Shown here one piece after another: positions 36,147 to 51,667 of a stretch of DNA of 64,000 bases. The notes under the pieces were generated by a model. It saw nothing but the letters and a program-made list of their open reading frames with translations, did no database searches and was not told the DNA's origin. The DNA is taken from the NCBI GenBank assembly GCA_024641505.1, contig JAHECY010000001.1, positions 1 through 64,000 of the forward strand, written 5' to 3'. Each line of letters begins with the position of its first letter. Positions within the stretch are counted from its first letter, which is position 1. The position numbers and the translations under genes are program-made. The stretch comes from Gammaproteobacteria bacterium (GTDB lineage Bacteria > Pseudomonadota > Gammaproteobacteria > SG8-11).

Positions 36147-36575
36147 ATGGACATTAATCAGATACTGGAGCATCTGCCGCACCGGTATCCTTTCTTGCTG
36201 GTCGACAAGGTTATCGAATGCATTCCTGGAGACCGCTTAGTTGCTATCAAAAACGTCTCCTATAACGAACCCTACTTTCTCGGTCATTTCCCCCAGAAAC
36301 CGGTAATGCCGGGTGTCTTGATTCTGGAAGCGCTGGCGCAGGCAACGGGGATATTGGCGTTCAAAACGGCCGCGGCCCGGCCCAGTCCCGACTCGATTTA
36401 CTATCTGGTGGGCATCGACGACGCGCGTTTCAAAAATGTGGTATCACCCGGAGATCAATTATTGCTGGAAGTTTTTTACCGTAAATCTGTCCGTGACGTC
36501 TGGAAATTTGATGCTCAGGCCAGAGTAGGCGATAAAGTGGCGGCTAGCGCGTCGATCATGTCGGCACGGCGATGA
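36147..36575 (+). CDS. fabZ: (3R)-hydroxyacyl-ACP dehydratase FabZ
   Basis: This 142-residue hotdog-fold enzyme dehydrates 3-hydroxyacyl-ACP in fatty acid elongation. The start ATG 36147 ([25 protein letters not shown]) gives the family N-terminus. The catalytic His is in [25 protein letters not shown] together with the Glu of the same segment. Its last four bases overlap the lpxA start. It draws on the same hydroxyacyl-ACP pool as LpxA and LpxD, which explains the grouping. Confidence 0.97.
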   Translation: MDINQILEHLPHRYPFLLVDKVIECIPGDRLVAIKNVSYNEPYFLGHFPQKPVMPGVLILEALAQATGILAFKTAAARPSPDSIYYLVGIDDARFKNVVSPGDQLLLEVFYRKSVRDVWKFDAQARVGDKVAASASIMSARR

Positions 36576-37342
36576 TTCATCCGACCGCAATTATTGATGC
36601 CAAGGCGCGCATTGGCGCCAATGTTACCATCGGCCCCTACACGGTCATCGGACCCGATGTCGAAATCGATGAAGGTACCTGGGTTGGGCCCCATGTCGTG
36701 ATCAATGGCCCGACGCGTATCGGCAAGGACAATAAAATCTATCAGTTCGCTTCCCTGGGTGAAATTCCTCAGGACAAGAAGTATGGGGGTGAACCTACCA
36801 CTCTCGAAATCGGCGATCGCAATACTTTTCGTGAATGTTGCACCGTCAATCGCGGTACTGTTCAGGATCTGGGCTCCACGCGCATCGGTGATGATAACTG
36901 GATCATGGCCTATGTTCATATCGCTCACGATTGTATCGTTGGTAACAACACGATTTTCGCCAACAATACCTCTCTCGCCGGACATGTTATCGTGGACGAT
37001 TACGTGGTGTTGGGGGGGTTTACTCTGATCCTGCAATTCTGTCGCGTCGGCCGGCATGCTTTTACCTCTTTTGCCAGCATGGTGCAAAAAGATATTCCAC
37101 CGTTCGTGACTGTATCCGGCCATTGGGCCAAGCCCTACGGATTGAACACCGAAGGCATGAAGCGCCGTGGTCTCCCCAAAGCCTCCCAGGACCTGCTGCG
37201 CAAGGCTTACAAGTTGATCTACCGGTCCAATCTGCGCCTGGAAGAGGCTCTGGAAGAACTCAAGCCCATGGCTCAGCAGTCCGAGGAAGTCAAGGCGATG
37301 ATGGAATTCATCGAGAAAAGTCAACGCGGCATCGTGCGCTGA
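36572..37342 (+). CDS. lpxA: UDP-N-acetylglucosamine acyltransferase
   Basis: LpxA starts lipid A synthesis by 3-O-acylating UDP-GlcNAc. The 256-residue protein is a left-handed beta-helix ([31 protein letters not shown]) with a helical C-terminal domain. The catalytic His is in the [15 protein letters not shown] stretch. The segment [23 protein letters not shown] is typical of LpxA and sets it apart from LpxD. It overlaps fabZ by four bases. Confidence 0.97.
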   Translation: MIHPTAIIDAKARIGANVTIGPYTVIGPDVEIDEGTWVGPHVVINGPTRIGKDNKIYQFASLGEIPQDKKYGGEPTTLEIGDRNTFRECCTVNRGTVQDLGSTRIGDDNWIMAYVHIAHDCIVGNNTIFANNTSLAGHVIVDDYVVLGGFTLILQFCRVGRHAFTSFASMVQKDIPPFVTVSGHWAKPYGLNTEGMKRRGLPKASQDLLRKAYKLIYRSNLRLEEALEELKPMAQQSEEVKAMMEFIEKSQRGIVR

Positions 37343-37370
37343 GTTTGCGGCGCAGTTGCCTCCTCACGTT

Positions 37371-38519
37371 ATGACCAGACCCTTGCGCATCGGCATCGTG
37401 GCGGGAGAAGCCTCGGGAGACCTGTTGGGGGCGGGGCTGATCGCGGCAATCAAGATCCGCGTCCCTGATGCTGAATTTGTCGGTATCGCCGGGCCACGTA
37501 TGCTCGCCACCGGTTGCCAGTCCCTGTTTGCGCAAGAAAAACTCGCGGTCATGGGGTTGACCGAAGTGTTGCCCCATGTGCGTGAAATACTCGCCATCCG
37601 TAAACAATTGCTGCACTATTTTATCGCCAATCCGCCGGATGTGTTCGTAGGCGTCGATGCGCCGTCATTCAATACCTGGCTGGAATTAAAACTGCGACAA
37701 CACGGTGTCAAAACCGTGCACTATGTCAGCCCCTCCGTGTGGGCCTGGCGTCAATACCGGGTGAAGAAGATTGCGCGGGCGGTGGATCACATGCTGACGC
37801 TGTTTCCGTTTGAGGCGCAATTTTACGCGCAACAAGGAATGCAAGTGACCTTCGTCGGACACCCACTGGCCAATACCATTCCCCTGGAAGACCAGCAGCT
37901 GCAGGCGCGCCAAACGCTGGGTATTGCCACGGATACCAAAATGATCGCGATTTTGCCCGGCAGCAGGTTGTCGGAAATCAAATATTTGCTGGGAGATTTT
38001 CTCGCCACTGCCCGTCATTGCTACAATGAATCGCGGGAACTGCGCTTCATGATTCCCGCCGTCGGTAGTCGGGCCCGTGCCTTGATTGAAACCATGGTGG
38101 CGGCGCAAGCTCCGGATATGCCGATACGCATCGTCAATGACCGCGCCCATGATGTGATGGCGGCAGCCGATGTGGTATTGCTGGCGTCCGGCACGGCCAC
38201 CCTGGAAGCACTGCTTTTGAAACGCCCGATGGTGGTTGCCTATCGGGTATCGCGCTTGACCGCTTGGATCGCCCGGCGTTTTTTGCATATCAAGCATTTC
38301 GCGCTGCCCAATCTGCTGGCTGACCAGATTTTGGTGCCGGAGTTTATTCAGGAACAAATCAATCCGCAGCCGATGGCGGAAAAGGTGCTTTATTACCTCT
38401 TTAATGCCGCGGAACGACAGCGATTGGTCCGGCATTTTACCGATATTCACCAGGAGTTGCGTTGTGATGCCAGTAACAAGGCCGCTGCCGTCGTGTTGGC
38501 GCTGGCGGGAGTGGTATGA
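37371..38519 (+). CDS. lpxB: Lipid-A-disaccharide synthase
   Basis: This GT19 glycosyltransferase joins UDP-diacylglucosamine and lipid X. I use ATG 37371 ([24 protein letters not shown]), giving 382 residues, close to the family's usual length. Further motifs are [50 protein letters not shown] and [22 protein letters not shown]. An alternative TTG start lies 15 bases upstream. It overlaps rnhB by four bases. Confidence 0.96.
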   Translation: MTRPLRIGIVAGEASGDLLGAGLIAAIKIRVPDAEFVGIAGPRMLATGCQSLFAQEKLAVMGLTEVLPHVREILAIRKQLLHYFIANPPDVFVGVDAPSFNTWLELKLRQHGVKTVHYVSPSVWAWRQYRVKKIARAVDHMLTLFPFEAQFYAQQGMQVTFVGHPLANTIPLEDQQLQARQTLGIATDTKMIAILPGSRLSEIKYLLGDFLATARHCYNESRELRFMIPAVGSRARALIETMVAAQAPDMPIRIVNDRAHDVMAAADVVLLASGTATLEALLLKRPMVVAYRVSRLTAWIARRFLHIKHFALPNLLADQILVPEFIQEQINPQPMAEKVLYYLFNAAERQRLVRHFTDIHQELRCDASNKAAAVVLALAGVV

Positions 38520-39115
38520 GCGCACGCCCACCTCAGCCGGTATCGCTTGCCACCGCTTATATCGCTGGCGTCGATGAAGTCGGCCGCGGACCTTTGGCGG
38601 GGCCGGTGGTGGCGGCGGCGGTAATTCTGGATCCGCAGCGGCCGATCAGCGGTCTGTGTGATTCCAAGAAACTCACGCCGCTGGCCCGGCAACGCCTGGA
38701 CGGTCTTATTCGCGAGCAGGCGCTCGCCTGGGCTATCGGTCGGGCGGAAGTGGCGGAGATCGACCAGCTCAATATTTTACAAGCCAGTCTGCTGGCGATG
38801 CGGCGCGCCGTGCTGGCATTACCGCTGATGCCCACGGAAGCCCTGGTGGATGGTAACCAGCCGCCACGGTTGCCCTGTCCCCTGCAATGCATCGTCAAAG
38901 GGGACGCGTCGGTGCCGGTGATCGGCGCGGCTTCCATCATTGCCAAAGTATATCGAGACCGCGAAATGGATGCCTTGGACAGCGTTTATCCCGGTTATGG
39001 TTTTGCCCAGCACAAAGGCTATCCGACCGCGGCGCACTTGCGCAATCTGCGGGAGCAGGGCGTATCGCCGATTCACCGGCGTTCGTTTCGGCCAGTAGCG
39101 CTGTTGCTGGATTAG
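38516..39115 (+). CDS. rnhB: Ribonuclease HII
   Basis: RNase HII removes RNA from RNA-DNA hybrids and single ribonucleotides from DNA. The 199-residue protein shows the catalytic set: [22 protein letters not shown] (Asp and Glu), LVDGNQPP (Asp), and [21 protein letters not shown]. Translation is coupled to lpxB by an ATGA overlap. In related genomes dnaE follows directly; here a small haem c lipoprotein gene comes in between. Confidence 0.97.
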   Translation: MSARPPQPVSLATAYIAGVDEVGRGPLAGPVVAAAVILDPQRPISGLCDSKKLTPLARQRLDGLIREQALAWAIGRAEVAEIDQLNILQASLLAMRRAVLALPLMPTEALVDGNQPPRLPCPLQCIVKGDASVPVIGAASIIAKVYRDREMDALDSVYPGYGFAQHKGYPTAAHLRNLREQGVSPIHRRSFRPVALLLD

Positions 39116-39325
39116 TTGGTGCTCTCAACAGAGAACAGCTCTCTTAGCGTGTTGATGTGAGGGTAACTTTGCGCGCGGGTCGGCGGGCGCTTTATCCGGT
39201 GGTAATTGAACCGCCCAAGATGGGTATAGGCGTATTATGATTTTCGATGATAAGTTTTCAAATTATCTGCGTTATACTTACGCCTCAAGCGTACTCTGAC
39301 ACCGTTAAATGCCACAGGATTATCC

Positions 39326-39715
39326 ATGAATCGACATCACCTGCTTATTCCCATGTTCCTGGCCGCCCTCACGGTCACCGGTTGCGATACGCCGAAAACT
39401 GAACCACAAGCGGTAAGTTTCTCCCGGGATATTCTGCCAATATTCAGTGCCTACTGTGTGGAATGCCATCAGCCGGGTGGTGAAGGCCTGGCCGCCAGTG
39501 GATTAAACTTGGAGTCCTACGACAACATAATGAAGGGGACCAAATTCGGCCCCATTATTACGCCCGGCAGCAGCGTTTCCAGCACGCTGGTGGTGTTGGT
39601 CGAGGGTCGCGCCGACAAATCTCTGAAAATGCCTCACGGTGAGCGTAAACCACTGGCGCCGGAAACGATCGCACTGATCAGGAATTGGATTGATCAAGGG
39701 GCCAAAAAGAACTGA
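39326..39715 (+). CDS. Small c-type cytochrome lipoprotein
   Basis: This 129-residue protein has a lipoprotein signal peptide (LIPMFLAALTVTGC, lipobox VTGC) and a haem c site CVECH (SAYCVECHQPGGEG). It is followed by LNLESYDNIMKGTKFGPIITPGSS and a candidate axial Met in LKMPHGERKPLAPETIALIRNWIDQGA. This resembles the planctomycete-type cytochrome c domain that occurs in many gammaproteobacteria. It has a TATACT box near 39273 and its own ~210-base upstream gap, so it is probably an independent unit placed between rnhB and dnaE. The redox partner is unknown. Confidence 0.85.
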   Translation: MNRHHLLIPMFLAALTVTGCDTPKTEPQAVSFSRDILPIFSAYCVECHQPGGEGLAASGLNLESYDNIMKGTKFGPIITPGSSVSSTLVVLVEGRADKSLKMPHGERKPLAPETIALIRNWIDQGAKKN

Positions 39716-39853
39716 GTTTGGCTGACTGGCCAATCGCTGGTCAGATCGTGGGCGTGACCGGCGGTTTATGGCTTGCCTCCAAGGCTGGAAATCTCGACAC
39801 TAGGGGGCTTCCCTAAGGTCAGGGTTTGGCCGCTTAGTAACCACTATATTATC

Positions 39854-42800
39854 GTGTCTATATTTGCTCACCTACATGTCCATACGGAATACTCCCTGGT
39901 AGATGGGTTGCTGCGCATTAAATCTTTGGTGGCCGCCGCCGCGCGTGCGCGCATGCCGGCGCTGGCAATCACCGACGAATCAAATCTTTTTGGCGCGGTA
40001 AAATTCTATCGGGCTGCGATGCAGGCGGGGGTCAAACCGATTCTGGGAGCGGACCTGTGGTTACTGAACGACAAAGACCACAATGCACCCAGTCGCTGCG
40101 TGGTGTTGTGCCAGAACCAGACCGGCTACGACAATTTGTGCCGGCTCATTTCCCGCGGCTATCTCGAAGGGCAATATCAAGGTCGAACGCAGATCCATCG
40201 GGACTGGCTCGCGCAATTGAATGCCGGGTTGATTGTGCTTTCCGGGGGTTACGCCGGCGACGTGGGTCAGGCGCTGGTGTCGGAGAATCACGAACAGTTG
40301 CGCGCAGCGTTAGCATTCTGGCAGCGCTATTTTCCCGGCCGGTATTATCTCGAATTGGTGCGCACCGGCAGGGATATGGAAGAAGTCTATATTGCCCTGG
40401 CCGTGGCGTTGGCCGCTCGCGAAGACCTGCCGGTGGTGGCCAGCAATGACACGCATTTCTTGGAGCGCGATGACTTTTATGCCCATGAAGCCCGCGTCTG
40501 TATCCACGATGGGCGGGTGCTGGATGATCCCCGCCGCCCACGCCGTTACTCGGAAGTCCAGTATTTGCGCAGCCCGGAGGAAATGGCGGCGTTGTTCGCG
40601 GACATTCCCGAAGCGATTACCAACAGCGTTGAAATTGCCAAGCGCTGCAATGTCACGTTGACGCTGGGCAAGAATTTCCTGCCGGACTTTCCGGTACCCG
40701 AAGGCGTGACCATTGAAGAATTTCTCGCCCAGCAGGCGCGGGCGGGCTTGGAAACGCGCCTGCGGGTGATTCGTCCCCAACTGCCGGACCCAGCGGCGGA
40801 GCAAGCGTACTGGGACCGTTTGGCCCTGGAGTTGAAGGTGATCAACGGCATGGGATTTCCCGGCTACTTTCTCATCGTCGCGGATTTTATCGGTTGGGCC
40901 AAGCAGAATGGTATCCCGGTGGGGCCCGGTCGTGGTTCCGGCGCCGGTTCCCTGGTGGCCTATGCATTGTTGATCACGGATCTGGACCCGTTGAAGTATG
41001 ACTTGCTGTTCGAGCGCTTCCTCAATCCGGAACGTGTGTCCATGCCCGACTTTGACGTGGACTTTTGCATGGAACGGCGCGACGAAGTAATCGACTACGT
41101 GGCGCAGCGTTATGGCCGCGACCGCGTGTCCCAGATCATTACCTATGGATCGATGGCCGCAAAAGCGGTAGTGCGGGATGTGGGACGGGTGCTGGGGCAT
41201 CCCTACGGATTCGTGGACAAGATCGCCAAGATGATTCCCAACGATCTGGGCATCACCCTGGACAAAGCACTGGAGCAGGAAGAAGCGCTGCGCAACCGCT
41301 ACCAGGAAGACGAAGATGTGCGCGGTTTGCTGGACCTGGCGCGCAAGCTGGAAGGGCTGACGCGCAATGCCGGCAAGCATGCCGGCGGTGTGGTCATCGC
41401 ACCGTCGGTGCTGACAGATTTCTGTCCGCTGTATTGTGAAGCGGGCGGCACCAGTGTCGTCACCCAGTTCGACAAGGACGATGTTGAGGCCGTAGGCCTG
41501 GTGAAGTTCGACTTTCTGGGCTTGCGTACCCTGACCATCATCGACTGGGCGGTGGTCATCATCGATCGTCTGCGGGCGGCGCAGGGGGAGGCGCCCCTGG
41601 ATATTACCACCTTGCCCATGGACGACAAGCCAACCTTCGATTTACTCAAGGACACCAAAACCACCGCCGTGTTTCAGTTGGAATCGCGGGGTATGAAAGA
41701 TTTGATAAAACGCCTGCAACCGGACTGTTTCGAGGATATCGTAGCGCTGGTGGCGTTGTTTCGACCGGGTCCGCTGCAATCGGGCATGGTGGATGACTTC
41801 ATCAACCGCAAGCATGGCCGTGCCAAGGTGGACTATCCTCACCCCAAACTGGAACCGATTCTGAAGCCCACTTATGGTGTCATTCTGTACCAGGAACAGG
41901 TCATGCAGATCGCCCAGGTGCTGGCCGGATACACGCTGGGCGGCGCCGACCTGTTGCGCCGCGCCATGGGCAAGAAAAAACCGGAGGAGATGGCCAAGCA
42001 GCGCGCGATCTTCACCGAAGGCGCGGTGCGCAACGGCGTGGTGGAAGCCACCGCGACCTATATCTTCGACTTAATGGAAAAATTCGCGGGTTACGGTTTC
42101 AACAAATCCCATTCGGCGGCCTACGCCCTGGTGTCTTATCAAACCGCCTGGCTCAAGGCGCACTATCCGGCGGCGTTCATGGCCGCGACTTTATCGGCGG
42201 ATATGGACAACACCGACAAGGTGGTGACCTTGATCGATGAATGCAAATCCATGAAATTGACGGTGCAGCCGCCGGATGTCAATCTTTGTGACTATCAGTT
42301 CACGGTGCTGGCCCGCGACAAGATTCTCTATGGTATCGGCGCCATCAAGGGCGTTGGTCAGGCCGCGATTGACGGCATGCTCGAGGAACGCGCACAACAG
42401 GGCGCGTTTGCATCGCTGTTCGATTTTTGCCGCCGGACCTCGACCCGGAAAATCAACCGACGGGTACTGGAGGCACTGATCAAGGCCGGTGCCATGGATG
42501 CACTGGGTCCCAACCGGGCAACCCTGATGGCATCGCTGGACAAGGCCTTGGCATTAGCGGAACAGGCGGCCCGTAATTCCAGCACCGGACAGGCCGATAT
42601 GTTCGGCAATGGCCCGGTGACAACCCGCCAGGAAGCGGACTATGTCGCCATGCAGGAATGGGGCGATGATGACCGTTTGACTTTTGAGAAGGAAACTCTC
42701 GGACTCTACCTGACGGGTCACCCCATCGTGCGTTATGAAAAAGAATTGGCGAAGATCATCAGTTGCCGTATCGCCGATTTGAATCCCACCAAAAACCAGT

Positions 42801-43405
42801 TGGTCACCATCGCCGGTCTGGTGGTAGCGATGCGCGCCATGAAAACGCGCAAGGGTGATCGCATGCTGTTCGTTACCCTGGATGACCGCAGCGGCCGCAT
42901 CGAATTGGCAGTGTTTCCCGATCTATATCAGCAGTCCCAGGACCTGTTGGCCAAGGACAAGTTGTTGATCGTGGAAGGTGAAGTCAGCATGGATGACTAT
43001 ACGGGCGGTTATAAAATGAGCGCCCGTACCGTGTATGACATGGCGCGTATCCGGGAAATTTATGGTTCGCGCATAATCCTGCGTATACAGGAGGCGTATC
43101 TTTCCGAAGACCCGGTGCAGGAGCTGCGCACCGTGCTCTATCCCCACCGCGGCGGCAGTTGCCACGTGCTGGTGGAATACCAGACGAGCCGGGCCGCGGT
43201 GCGCCTGCGCCTGGGAGCGGATTGGCAGGTGGAACCCGCCGATGCCCTGGTAAATCGCTTGATCGCCTGGTTGGGACCGGACAATGTGGAAATGGAATAC
43301 CGCAAAGCGGCCGTGGAGAAAAGTGTAGGGGGCGCTGCCGGCGGTATGGCGCCTTTTCGTCGCCGTTCCAAGGAGCCAGTGGGAAAAATAGCCAAAAATG
43401 TATAA
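39854..43405 (+). CDS. dnaE: DNA polymerase III subunit alpha
   Basis: This is the replicative polymerase catalytic subunit. I take GTG 39854 ([25 protein letters not shown]), which gives 1183 residues and the usual N-terminus; longer in-frame reading from TTG 39773 adds residues without family support. The PHP domain is at the N-terminus. The polymerase core has [16 protein letters not shown] and the metal-binding [18 protein letters not shown]. The HhH region ([15 protein letters not shown]) and OB fold ([29 protein letters not shown]) follow. No clear ribosome site was found for either start. accA follows after ~250 bases. Confidence 0.96.
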   Translation: MSIFAHLHVHTEYSLVDGLLRIKSLVAAAARARMPALAITDESNLFGAVKFYRAAMQAGVKPILGADLWLLNDKDHNAPSRCVVLCQNQTGYDNLCRLISRGYLEGQYQGRTQIHRDWLAQLNAGLIVLSGGYAGDVGQALVSENHEQLRAALAFWQRYFPGRYYLELVRTGRDMEEVYIALAVALAAREDLPVVASNDTHFLERDDFYAHEARVCIHDGRVLDDPRRPRRYSEVQYLRSPEEMAALFADIPEAITNSVEIAKRCNVTLTLGKNFLPDFPVPEGVTIEEFLAQQARAGLETRLRVIRPQLPDPAAEQAYWDRLALELKVINGMGFPGYFLIVADFIGWAKQNGIPVGPGRGSGAGSLVAYALLITDLDPLKYDLLFERFLNPERVSMPDFDVDFCMERRDEVIDYVAQRYGRDRVSQIITYGSMAAKAVVRDVGRVLGHPYGFVDKIAKMIPNDLGITLDKALEQEEALRNRYQEDEDVRGLLDLARKLEGLTRNAGKHAGGVVIAPSVLTDFCPLYCEAGGTSVVTQFDKDDVEAVGLVKFDFLGLRTLTIIDWAVVIIDRLRAAQGEAPLDITTLPMDDKPTFDLLKDTKTTAVFQLESRGMKDLIKRLQPDCFEDIVALVALFRPGPLQSGMVDDFINRKHGRAKVDYPHPKLEPILKPTYGVILYQEQVMQIAQVLAGYTLGGADLLRRAMGKKKPEEMAKQRAIFTEGAVRNGVVEATATYIFDLMEKFAGYGFNKSHSAAYALVSYQTAWLKAHYPAAFMAATLSADMDNTDKVVTLIDECKSMKLTVQPPDVNLCDYQFTVLARDKILYGIGAIKGVGQAAIDGMLEERAQQGAFASLFDFCRRTSTRKINRRVLEALIKAGAMDALGPNRATLMASLDKALALAEQAARNSSTGQADMFGNGPVTTRQEADYVAMQEWGDDDRLTFEKETLGLYLTGHPIVRYEKELAKIISCRIADLNPTKNQLVTIAGLVVAMRAMKTRKGDRMLFVTLDDRSGRIELAVFPDLYQQSQDLLAKDKLLIVEGEVSMDDYTGGYKMSARTVYDMARIREIYGSRIILRIQEAYLSEDPVQELRTVLYPHRGGSCHVLVEYQTSRAAVRLRLGADWQVEPADALVNRLIAWLGPDNVEMEYRKAAVEKSVGGAAGGMAPFRRRSKEPVGKIAKNV

Positions 43406-43653
43406 CATAGACAAATCCGTGGACCATTATTTATGTTAAGTCATGGTCGGGCATGGATGATGGTGTTGCGCGCGCAGAGGTGCATCACATAATTTCCCGC
43501 GTCGAGGCGCATGGGCGCAAAGCGCTCCGGGACTAGTATAAAATGCACCGCAGACGATGAAAGCTTTTAGGGAACCAACCGCAGGCCGGGGTACACTCCG
43601 GTAACTGCTGACAACTTTATCCGGCCGCTGGGCCCATGATGTGACGACGTATT

Positions 43654-44622
43654 ATGAATATGAATTTTCTTGAATTTGAGCAGCCGATCGCGGAATTGGA
43701 AGCGAAGATCGATGAACTGCGTTATGTGGGTGACGATACGGACATCAATATCGGCGAGGAGTTGAGCCGACTCAAAGCCAAATGCAAAACGCTTACCGAG
43801 TCCATTTTCGCCAATCTGACGCCCTGGCAGATCTCGCAACTGGCGCGACACCCCCTGCGGCCCTATACCCTGGACTACATTGCGCGCATCACCACGCATT
43901 TCGACGAGCTGCACGGCGACCGCGCGTTTGGCGACGATCCCGCTATCGTCTGCGGCACCGCCCGCATCGAGGGGCGGCCGATCATGATCATCGGTCAGCA
44001 GAAAGGGCGGGATACCACGGAAAAGATCCGGCGCAATTTCGGTATGCCCAAGCCTGAAGGTTACCGCAAGGCATTGCGCATGATGAAAATGGCGGAGAAG
44101 TTTCATTTGCCGGTGATCACCTTTATCGATACCACGGGTGCTTACCCGGGAGTCGGGGCCGAGGAGCGTGGCCAGAGCGAGGCGATCGCCCGCAATTTAT
44201 TCGAAATGGCCATGCTGCGCACCCCGATCATGTGCGTAATCATTGGCGAAGGCGGCTCCGGTGGCGCATTGGCGATCGGGGTCGGCGATCATGTGGCGAT
44301 GATGGAATATGGGACGTATTCGGTTATTTCACCGGAAGGCTGCGCCTCGATTTTATGGAAAAGCGCGGATAAGGCACCAGACGCCGCAGAAGCGCTGGGG
44401 ATTACCTCCCGGCGCTTGAAAGAGCTGGGTCTGGTGGATCAGATCATCAAGGAACCTCTGGGTGGCGCCCATCGCAACGTGGATGCCACCGCTGTCAGTT
44501 TACGCGGCGCCATTTTGGATACGCTGCAGTCATTCGATGGCAAGGATATCGATGCCCTGGTGCAACAGCGTTACGAACGTCTGATGCGATATGGCAATTT
44601 TCTGGAAAAAGATTCCGCCTGA
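43654..44622 (+). CDS. accA: Acetyl-CoA carboxylase carboxyltransferase subunit alpha
   Basis: AccA, with AccD, transfers carboxybiotin's carboxyl to acetyl-CoA for fatty acid synthesis. The 322-residue protein starts [25 protein letters not shown]. Family blocks are [62 protein letters not shown] and [41 protein letters not shown] possible TATAAA lies near 43537 in the gap behind dnaE. tilS follows at 27 bases. Confidence 0.97.
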   Translation: MNMNFLEFEQPIAELEAKIDELRYVGDDTDINIGEELSRLKAKCKTLTESIFANLTPWQISQLARHPLRPYTLDYIARITTHFDELHGDRAFGDDPAIVCGTARIEGRPIMIIGQQKGRDTTEKIRRNFGMPKPEGYRKALRMMKMAEKFHLPVITFIDTTGAYPGVGAEERGQSEAIARNLFEMAMLRTPIMCVIIGEGGSGGALAIGVGDHVAMMEYGTYSVISPEGCASILWKSADKAPDAAEALGITSRRLKELGLVDQIIKEPLGGAHRNVDATAVSLRGAILDTLQSFDGKDIDALVQQRYERLMRYGNFLEKDSA

Positions 44623-44649
44623 TACCGGTAGCCCGGTAGTCACCGTGCC

Positions 44650-46002
44650 ATGAAGCTGTCGGCCGCGGCGCTGACGCCCGTGTTTGAAGCGATGCCACCG
44701 GGCGCTGTGTTGCGCCTGGCCTTCAGCGGCGGCCTGGATTCCACCGTGCTTGCCCATTTGCTGAGTTCGGTACCACACCCGGCGGCGCGCGCTTGTGGCG
44801 CGGTCCATGTCCATCATGGCATCAGTCCTCACGCCGATGCCTGGGTGGGTCAGTGCCGGCAGTTTTGCCAACAGTGGCATATTCCTTTGACGGTGTTGCA
44901 CGTCAAGGTGCAAGCGATTCCCGGGACCAGCCTGGAAGCTCTGGCTCGAGAGGCTCGTTACCGCGCCCTGGAAAGCGTGACCGGTAGCGGTGATATCATG
45001 CTCACCGCGCATCACGGCGATGATCAGGCGGAGACATTCTTATTACAGGCCCTGCGTGGCAGCGGGGTGCCGGGTTTAGCCGGCATGCCCCGGCAACGGC
45101 CGTTGGGTGCGGGGACCTTGATGCGCCCGTTGCTCTCCTTCAACCGGCGCCAGATTCATGAATACGCTTTGACCCACGGGTTGTGCTGGGTGGATGACGA
45201 CAGCAACGCGCTTATCGACTATGACCGCAATTACCTGCGGCACCAGGTGCTGCCGTCAATAGCGACACGTTGGCCGGGCGTGGCAGGTACCCTCAGTCGT
45301 GCGGCTCGCCACCAGGCCGAAGCCCGTCAGCTGTTGGCGGAAGTGGCGGCCGCGGATTTGCAGGTGTGTCGCGGTGCCTCCGTGCAGAGTCTGCGTGTAT
45401 CGGCATTGGCGACTTTGAGCTACGCCCGCATGAAAAATCTGGTACGTCACTGGCTGTGGCAACAAGGTGCGCAACCACCCGGTACCGCTAAATTGGCGGA
45501 AATACTGCGCCAAACGGTGCACGGCGCGCTGGATGCGCAACCGCTGCTGCAATGGCGCGATGGTGAGTTGCGCCGGTATCAGGATTGCCTGTATCTGGTG
45601 CCACCGATGTCACCCCATGACGCGGGTCGGGTTTATTCCTGGAATGTCGACCGCGCACTGGCGTTGCCCGGCATTGGACAGCTCACGGTACGACCGGCCG
45701 TTGGCCAGGGGCTCAACGTGGACCTGAGTCGGGATGCCGCAGCGATTCGATTCAGAACCGGGGGGGAAATGTGCCAGCCCCAGGGCCGGCGGCACCACCA
45801 ATCCTTAAAGAAACTGGTGCAGGCATGGGGGATTCCACCGTGGTTACGCGATCGAATCCCCTTGCTCTATATTGAAAACAAGCTGGCGGCGATTATCGGT
45901 CATTGTTATTGCGAACCTTTTACCGCCAGCGGCACCGAACCGGGTTTGATCATCACCTTGGAGCGCGAAGGCATGCGCCTTGCGCCTCGTGAACAGGTAT
46001 AA
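44650..46002 (+). CDS. tilS: tRNA(Ile)-lysidine synthetase
   Basis: TilS makes lysidine at the wobble base of the minor isoleucine tRNA so that it reads AUA. The 450-residue protein has the PP-loop motif LAFSGGLDSTVLAHLL, then VHVHHGISPHADAW, TAHHGDDQAETFLLQALRGSG, and the lysidine-specific WVDDDSNALIDYDRNYLRHQVLP. The C-terminal domain ends in the basic segment GRRHHQSLKKLVQAWGIPPWLRDRIPLL. The adjacent accA is the usual partner in this order. Confidence 0.96.
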   Translation: MKLSAAALTPVFEAMPPGAVLRLAFSGGLDSTVLAHLLSSVPHPAARACGAVHVHHGISPHADAWVGQCRQFCQQWHIPLTVLHVKVQAIPGTSLEALAREARYRALESVTGSGDIMLTAHHGDDQAETFLLQALRGSGVPGLAGMPRQRPLGAGTLMRPLLSFNRRQIHEYALTHGLCWVDDDSNALIDYDRNYLRHQVLPSIATRWPGVAGTLSRAARHQAEARQLLAEVAAADLQVCRGASVQSLRVSALATLSYARMKNLVRHWLWQQGAQPPGTAKLAEILRQTVHGALDAQPLLQWRDGELRRYQDCLYLVPPMSPHDAGRVYSWNVDRALALPGIGQLTVRPAVGQGLNVDLSRDAAAIRFRTGGEMCQPQGRRHHQSLKKLVQAWGIPPWLRDRIPLLYIENKLAAIIGHCYCEPFTASGTEPGLIITLEREGMRLAPREQV

Positions 46003-46057
46003 TCCGCTGCGGATCTTGTTTCCTTAACCCATGACCGCCGAGGTACAATGTAATCCT

Positions 46058-46543
46058 ATGCGCATAACGACAATCTTGCTGATATTGGCCGCGACGGCGA
46101 CTCCCGTGCAGGCTGCCCCCGTGGTTTCGGGAGAAACCACGCAACTGCGGATGGAACAGCGCAAGGATTCCGAGGGTGACCCGCGTATCAGTACCCTGGG
46201 CGCCTTTGGTACCGGTAATGGCAAAATGGCCCGACTGGACTTGGTATATATGGAAGCCGGAGAAGTGGTTAATGATCCTGAACGCAAGGGGGGCGGCAAT
46301 GTCTGGGGTTTGGAAATCAGTGCCGGCTATTTAATACCCACACAAATTACTTTTTACCTGGCCGGCGGCGTTATGTTAGGTGTCGCGCAGGGCGAATTCG
46401 TCTCATCGTTTTACCCCGAGGTGGGCTTGCTGTTTCGGGTGTCCGAAGGCGTGAGCATTACCGCTTCCAAGAAACGCTATTTGAAGTTGTATGGCGCCAC
46501 GGAAGATGCGGTGCTCCTGGGCCTGGCTTTGAGTTATCGTTAG
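46058..46543 (+). CDS. Small secreted protein of unknown function
   Basis: From ATG 46058 the protein has about 161 residues with a signal peptide (MRITTILLILAATATPVQAA). The mature part contains alternating polar/hydrophobic stretches that end in aromatic or Leu/Arg residues (LEISAGYLIPTQITFYLAGGVMLG, SFYPEVGLLFRVSEGVSITASKKRY, LLGLALSYR), as in small beta-barrel or periplasmic beta proteins. An upstream in-frame ATG at 46031 would add nine residues before the signal peptide. I do not recognise a family. It lies between tilS and pyrG, where related genomes usually have nothing. Confidence 0.7.
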   Translation: MRITTILLILAATATPVQAAPVVSGETTQLRMEQRKDSEGDPRISTLGAFGTGNGKMARLDLVYMEAGEVVNDPERKGGGNVWGLEISAGYLIPTQITFYLAGGVMLGVAQGEFVSSFYPEVGLLFRVSEGVSITASKKRYLKLYGATEDAVLLGLALSYR

Positions 46544-46578
46544 ACGGAAAACCAACCGATGCCAAGTATTTTCATTGA

Positions 46579-49148
<2,570 letters not shown>

Positions 49149-49186
49149 GCATTGCCGATGGCGCGCCGCGCCGCACCGACAGCTAA

Positions 49187-50527
<1,341 letters not shown>

Positions 50528-50628
50528 CAGGAAGCTGCCGGTGGCGGCGTGGCGAAAATTGTTCGTGCGGCACCGGGGAAATTGGCACTGTCAGTGCATA
50601 ATAGTGGGGAACAATTTTCAGGTAAACC

Positions 50629-50907
50629 ATGAAGCTACTGATCATCATCCTAACGCTGTTCCTGGTGACGCTGCAGTTCAACCTGTGGCTGGGCAAGGGT
50701 GGTGTGACGGAGGCGATGCAGTTATCCCGGGCGATCGCAGAGCAAGGGCTGGAAAATTCCCGATTACACGAACGCAATCTCGCGCTGGTGGCGGAGGTGC
50801 GTGATCTGCAGCAGGGTATGGATGCCATCGAGGAACGTGCGCGCAATGAGCTGGGCATGATTGGTGTCGGCGAAACGTTTTATCAGATTACCGACAGCGG
50901 TCATTGA
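50629..50907 (+). CDS. ftsB: Cell division protein FtsB
   Basis: FtsB joins FtsL and FtsQ at the division site. The 92-residue protein has a single N-terminal transmembrane helix (LLIIILTLFLVTLQFNLWL) followed by a coiled coil (AIAEQGLENSRLHERNLALVAEVRDLQQGMDAIEERARNELG) and the family's conserved MIGVGETFYQI close to the C-terminus. A CATAAT at 50597-50602, after a CACTG-T-CAGTG palindrome, might be a promoter. eno-ftsB-ispD is the common order. Confidence 0.95.
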   Translation: MKLLIIILTLFLVTLQFNLWLGKGGVTEAMQLSRAIAEQGLENSRLHERNLALVAEVRDLQQGMDAIEERARNELGMIGVGETFYQITDSGH

Positions 50908-50947
50908 TGCGCCACTGTCGATTATCCTGCTTCGAATTTTCTAAGCC

Positions 50948-51667
50948 ATGACCGATGTGCCGGCAAATTTCTGGGCGGTGGTGCCGGCCGCCGGTATTGG
51001 CAGCCGGATGCGCGCCGGCAAACCGAAACAATATCTGACCATTGGCGACCGTAGCGTCCTCGAACATACCCTGGCGCGATTGACCGCGCATCCACTGATC
51101 GCGGGCGTAGTGATCGCACTGGCCGAGCATGACGACTACTGGCCCGGCTTGCGTCACTTGCCGGTGAAACCGCTGCATCGAGTCACCGGGGGAGCGGAAA
51201 GATGCCATTCGGTATTGCACTGCCTGCACTATTTGCAGGCCACGCAAGCGCCGGACACCTGGGTCCTGGTGCATGATGCCGCGCGTCCGTGCGTGCGCAG
51301 CACTGATATCGACAACTTGATATTGCGCTGCCGCGACCACGAGGTCGGCGGTTTACTGGGGATTCCGGTGCACGACACCATGAAACGTTGCGACACGGCG
51401 GGTGCCGTGCTTGATACCGTGGATCGGCGGCAGTTATGGCACGCCATGACGCCGCAGATGTTTCGCCTGCACCAGCTTGCGGATGCGCTGCAACAGGCAT
51501 TGGCCCGGGAGCTGCTGGTTACCGACGAGGCGTCGGCCATGGAAGCGCTGGGGTTGCATCCGGTCATGGTGGAGGCCACGGCCGACAACATCAAGATTAC
51601 CCGCCCGGAAGACCTGGCTCTCGCCGCTTTTTATCTCGATCAACAAGGAGCGCCACCATGCGCATAG
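50948..51667 (+). CDS. ispD: 2-C-methyl-D-erythritol 4-phosphate cytidylyltransferase
   Basis: IspD makes CDP-methylerythritol in the isoprenoid pathway. The 239-residue protein has the nucleotide-binding motif [32 protein letters not shown]. It also has [19 protein letters not shown] and the C-terminal [10 protein letters not shown]. It overlaps ispF by ten bases, placing two consecutive or near-consecutive steps of the pathway together; dxr of the same pathway is upstream in the window. Confidence 0.96.
   Translation: MTDVPANFWAVVPAAGIGSRMRAGKPKQYLTIGDRSVLEHTLARLTAHPLIAGVVIALAEHDDYWPGLRHLPVKPLHRVTGGAERCHSVLHCLHYLQATQAPDTWVLVHDAARPCVRSTDIDNLILRCRDHEVGGLLGIPVHDTMKRCDTAGAVLDTVDRRQLWHAMTPQMFRLHQLADALQQALARELLVTDEASAMEALGLHPVMVEATADNIKITRPEDLALAAFYLDQQGAPPCA

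Noticed and set aside
40310-41380. 356-codon frame opposite dnaE
   Set aside because: It lies within the polymerase gene with no independent signals; long antisense frames are expected here from codon bias.
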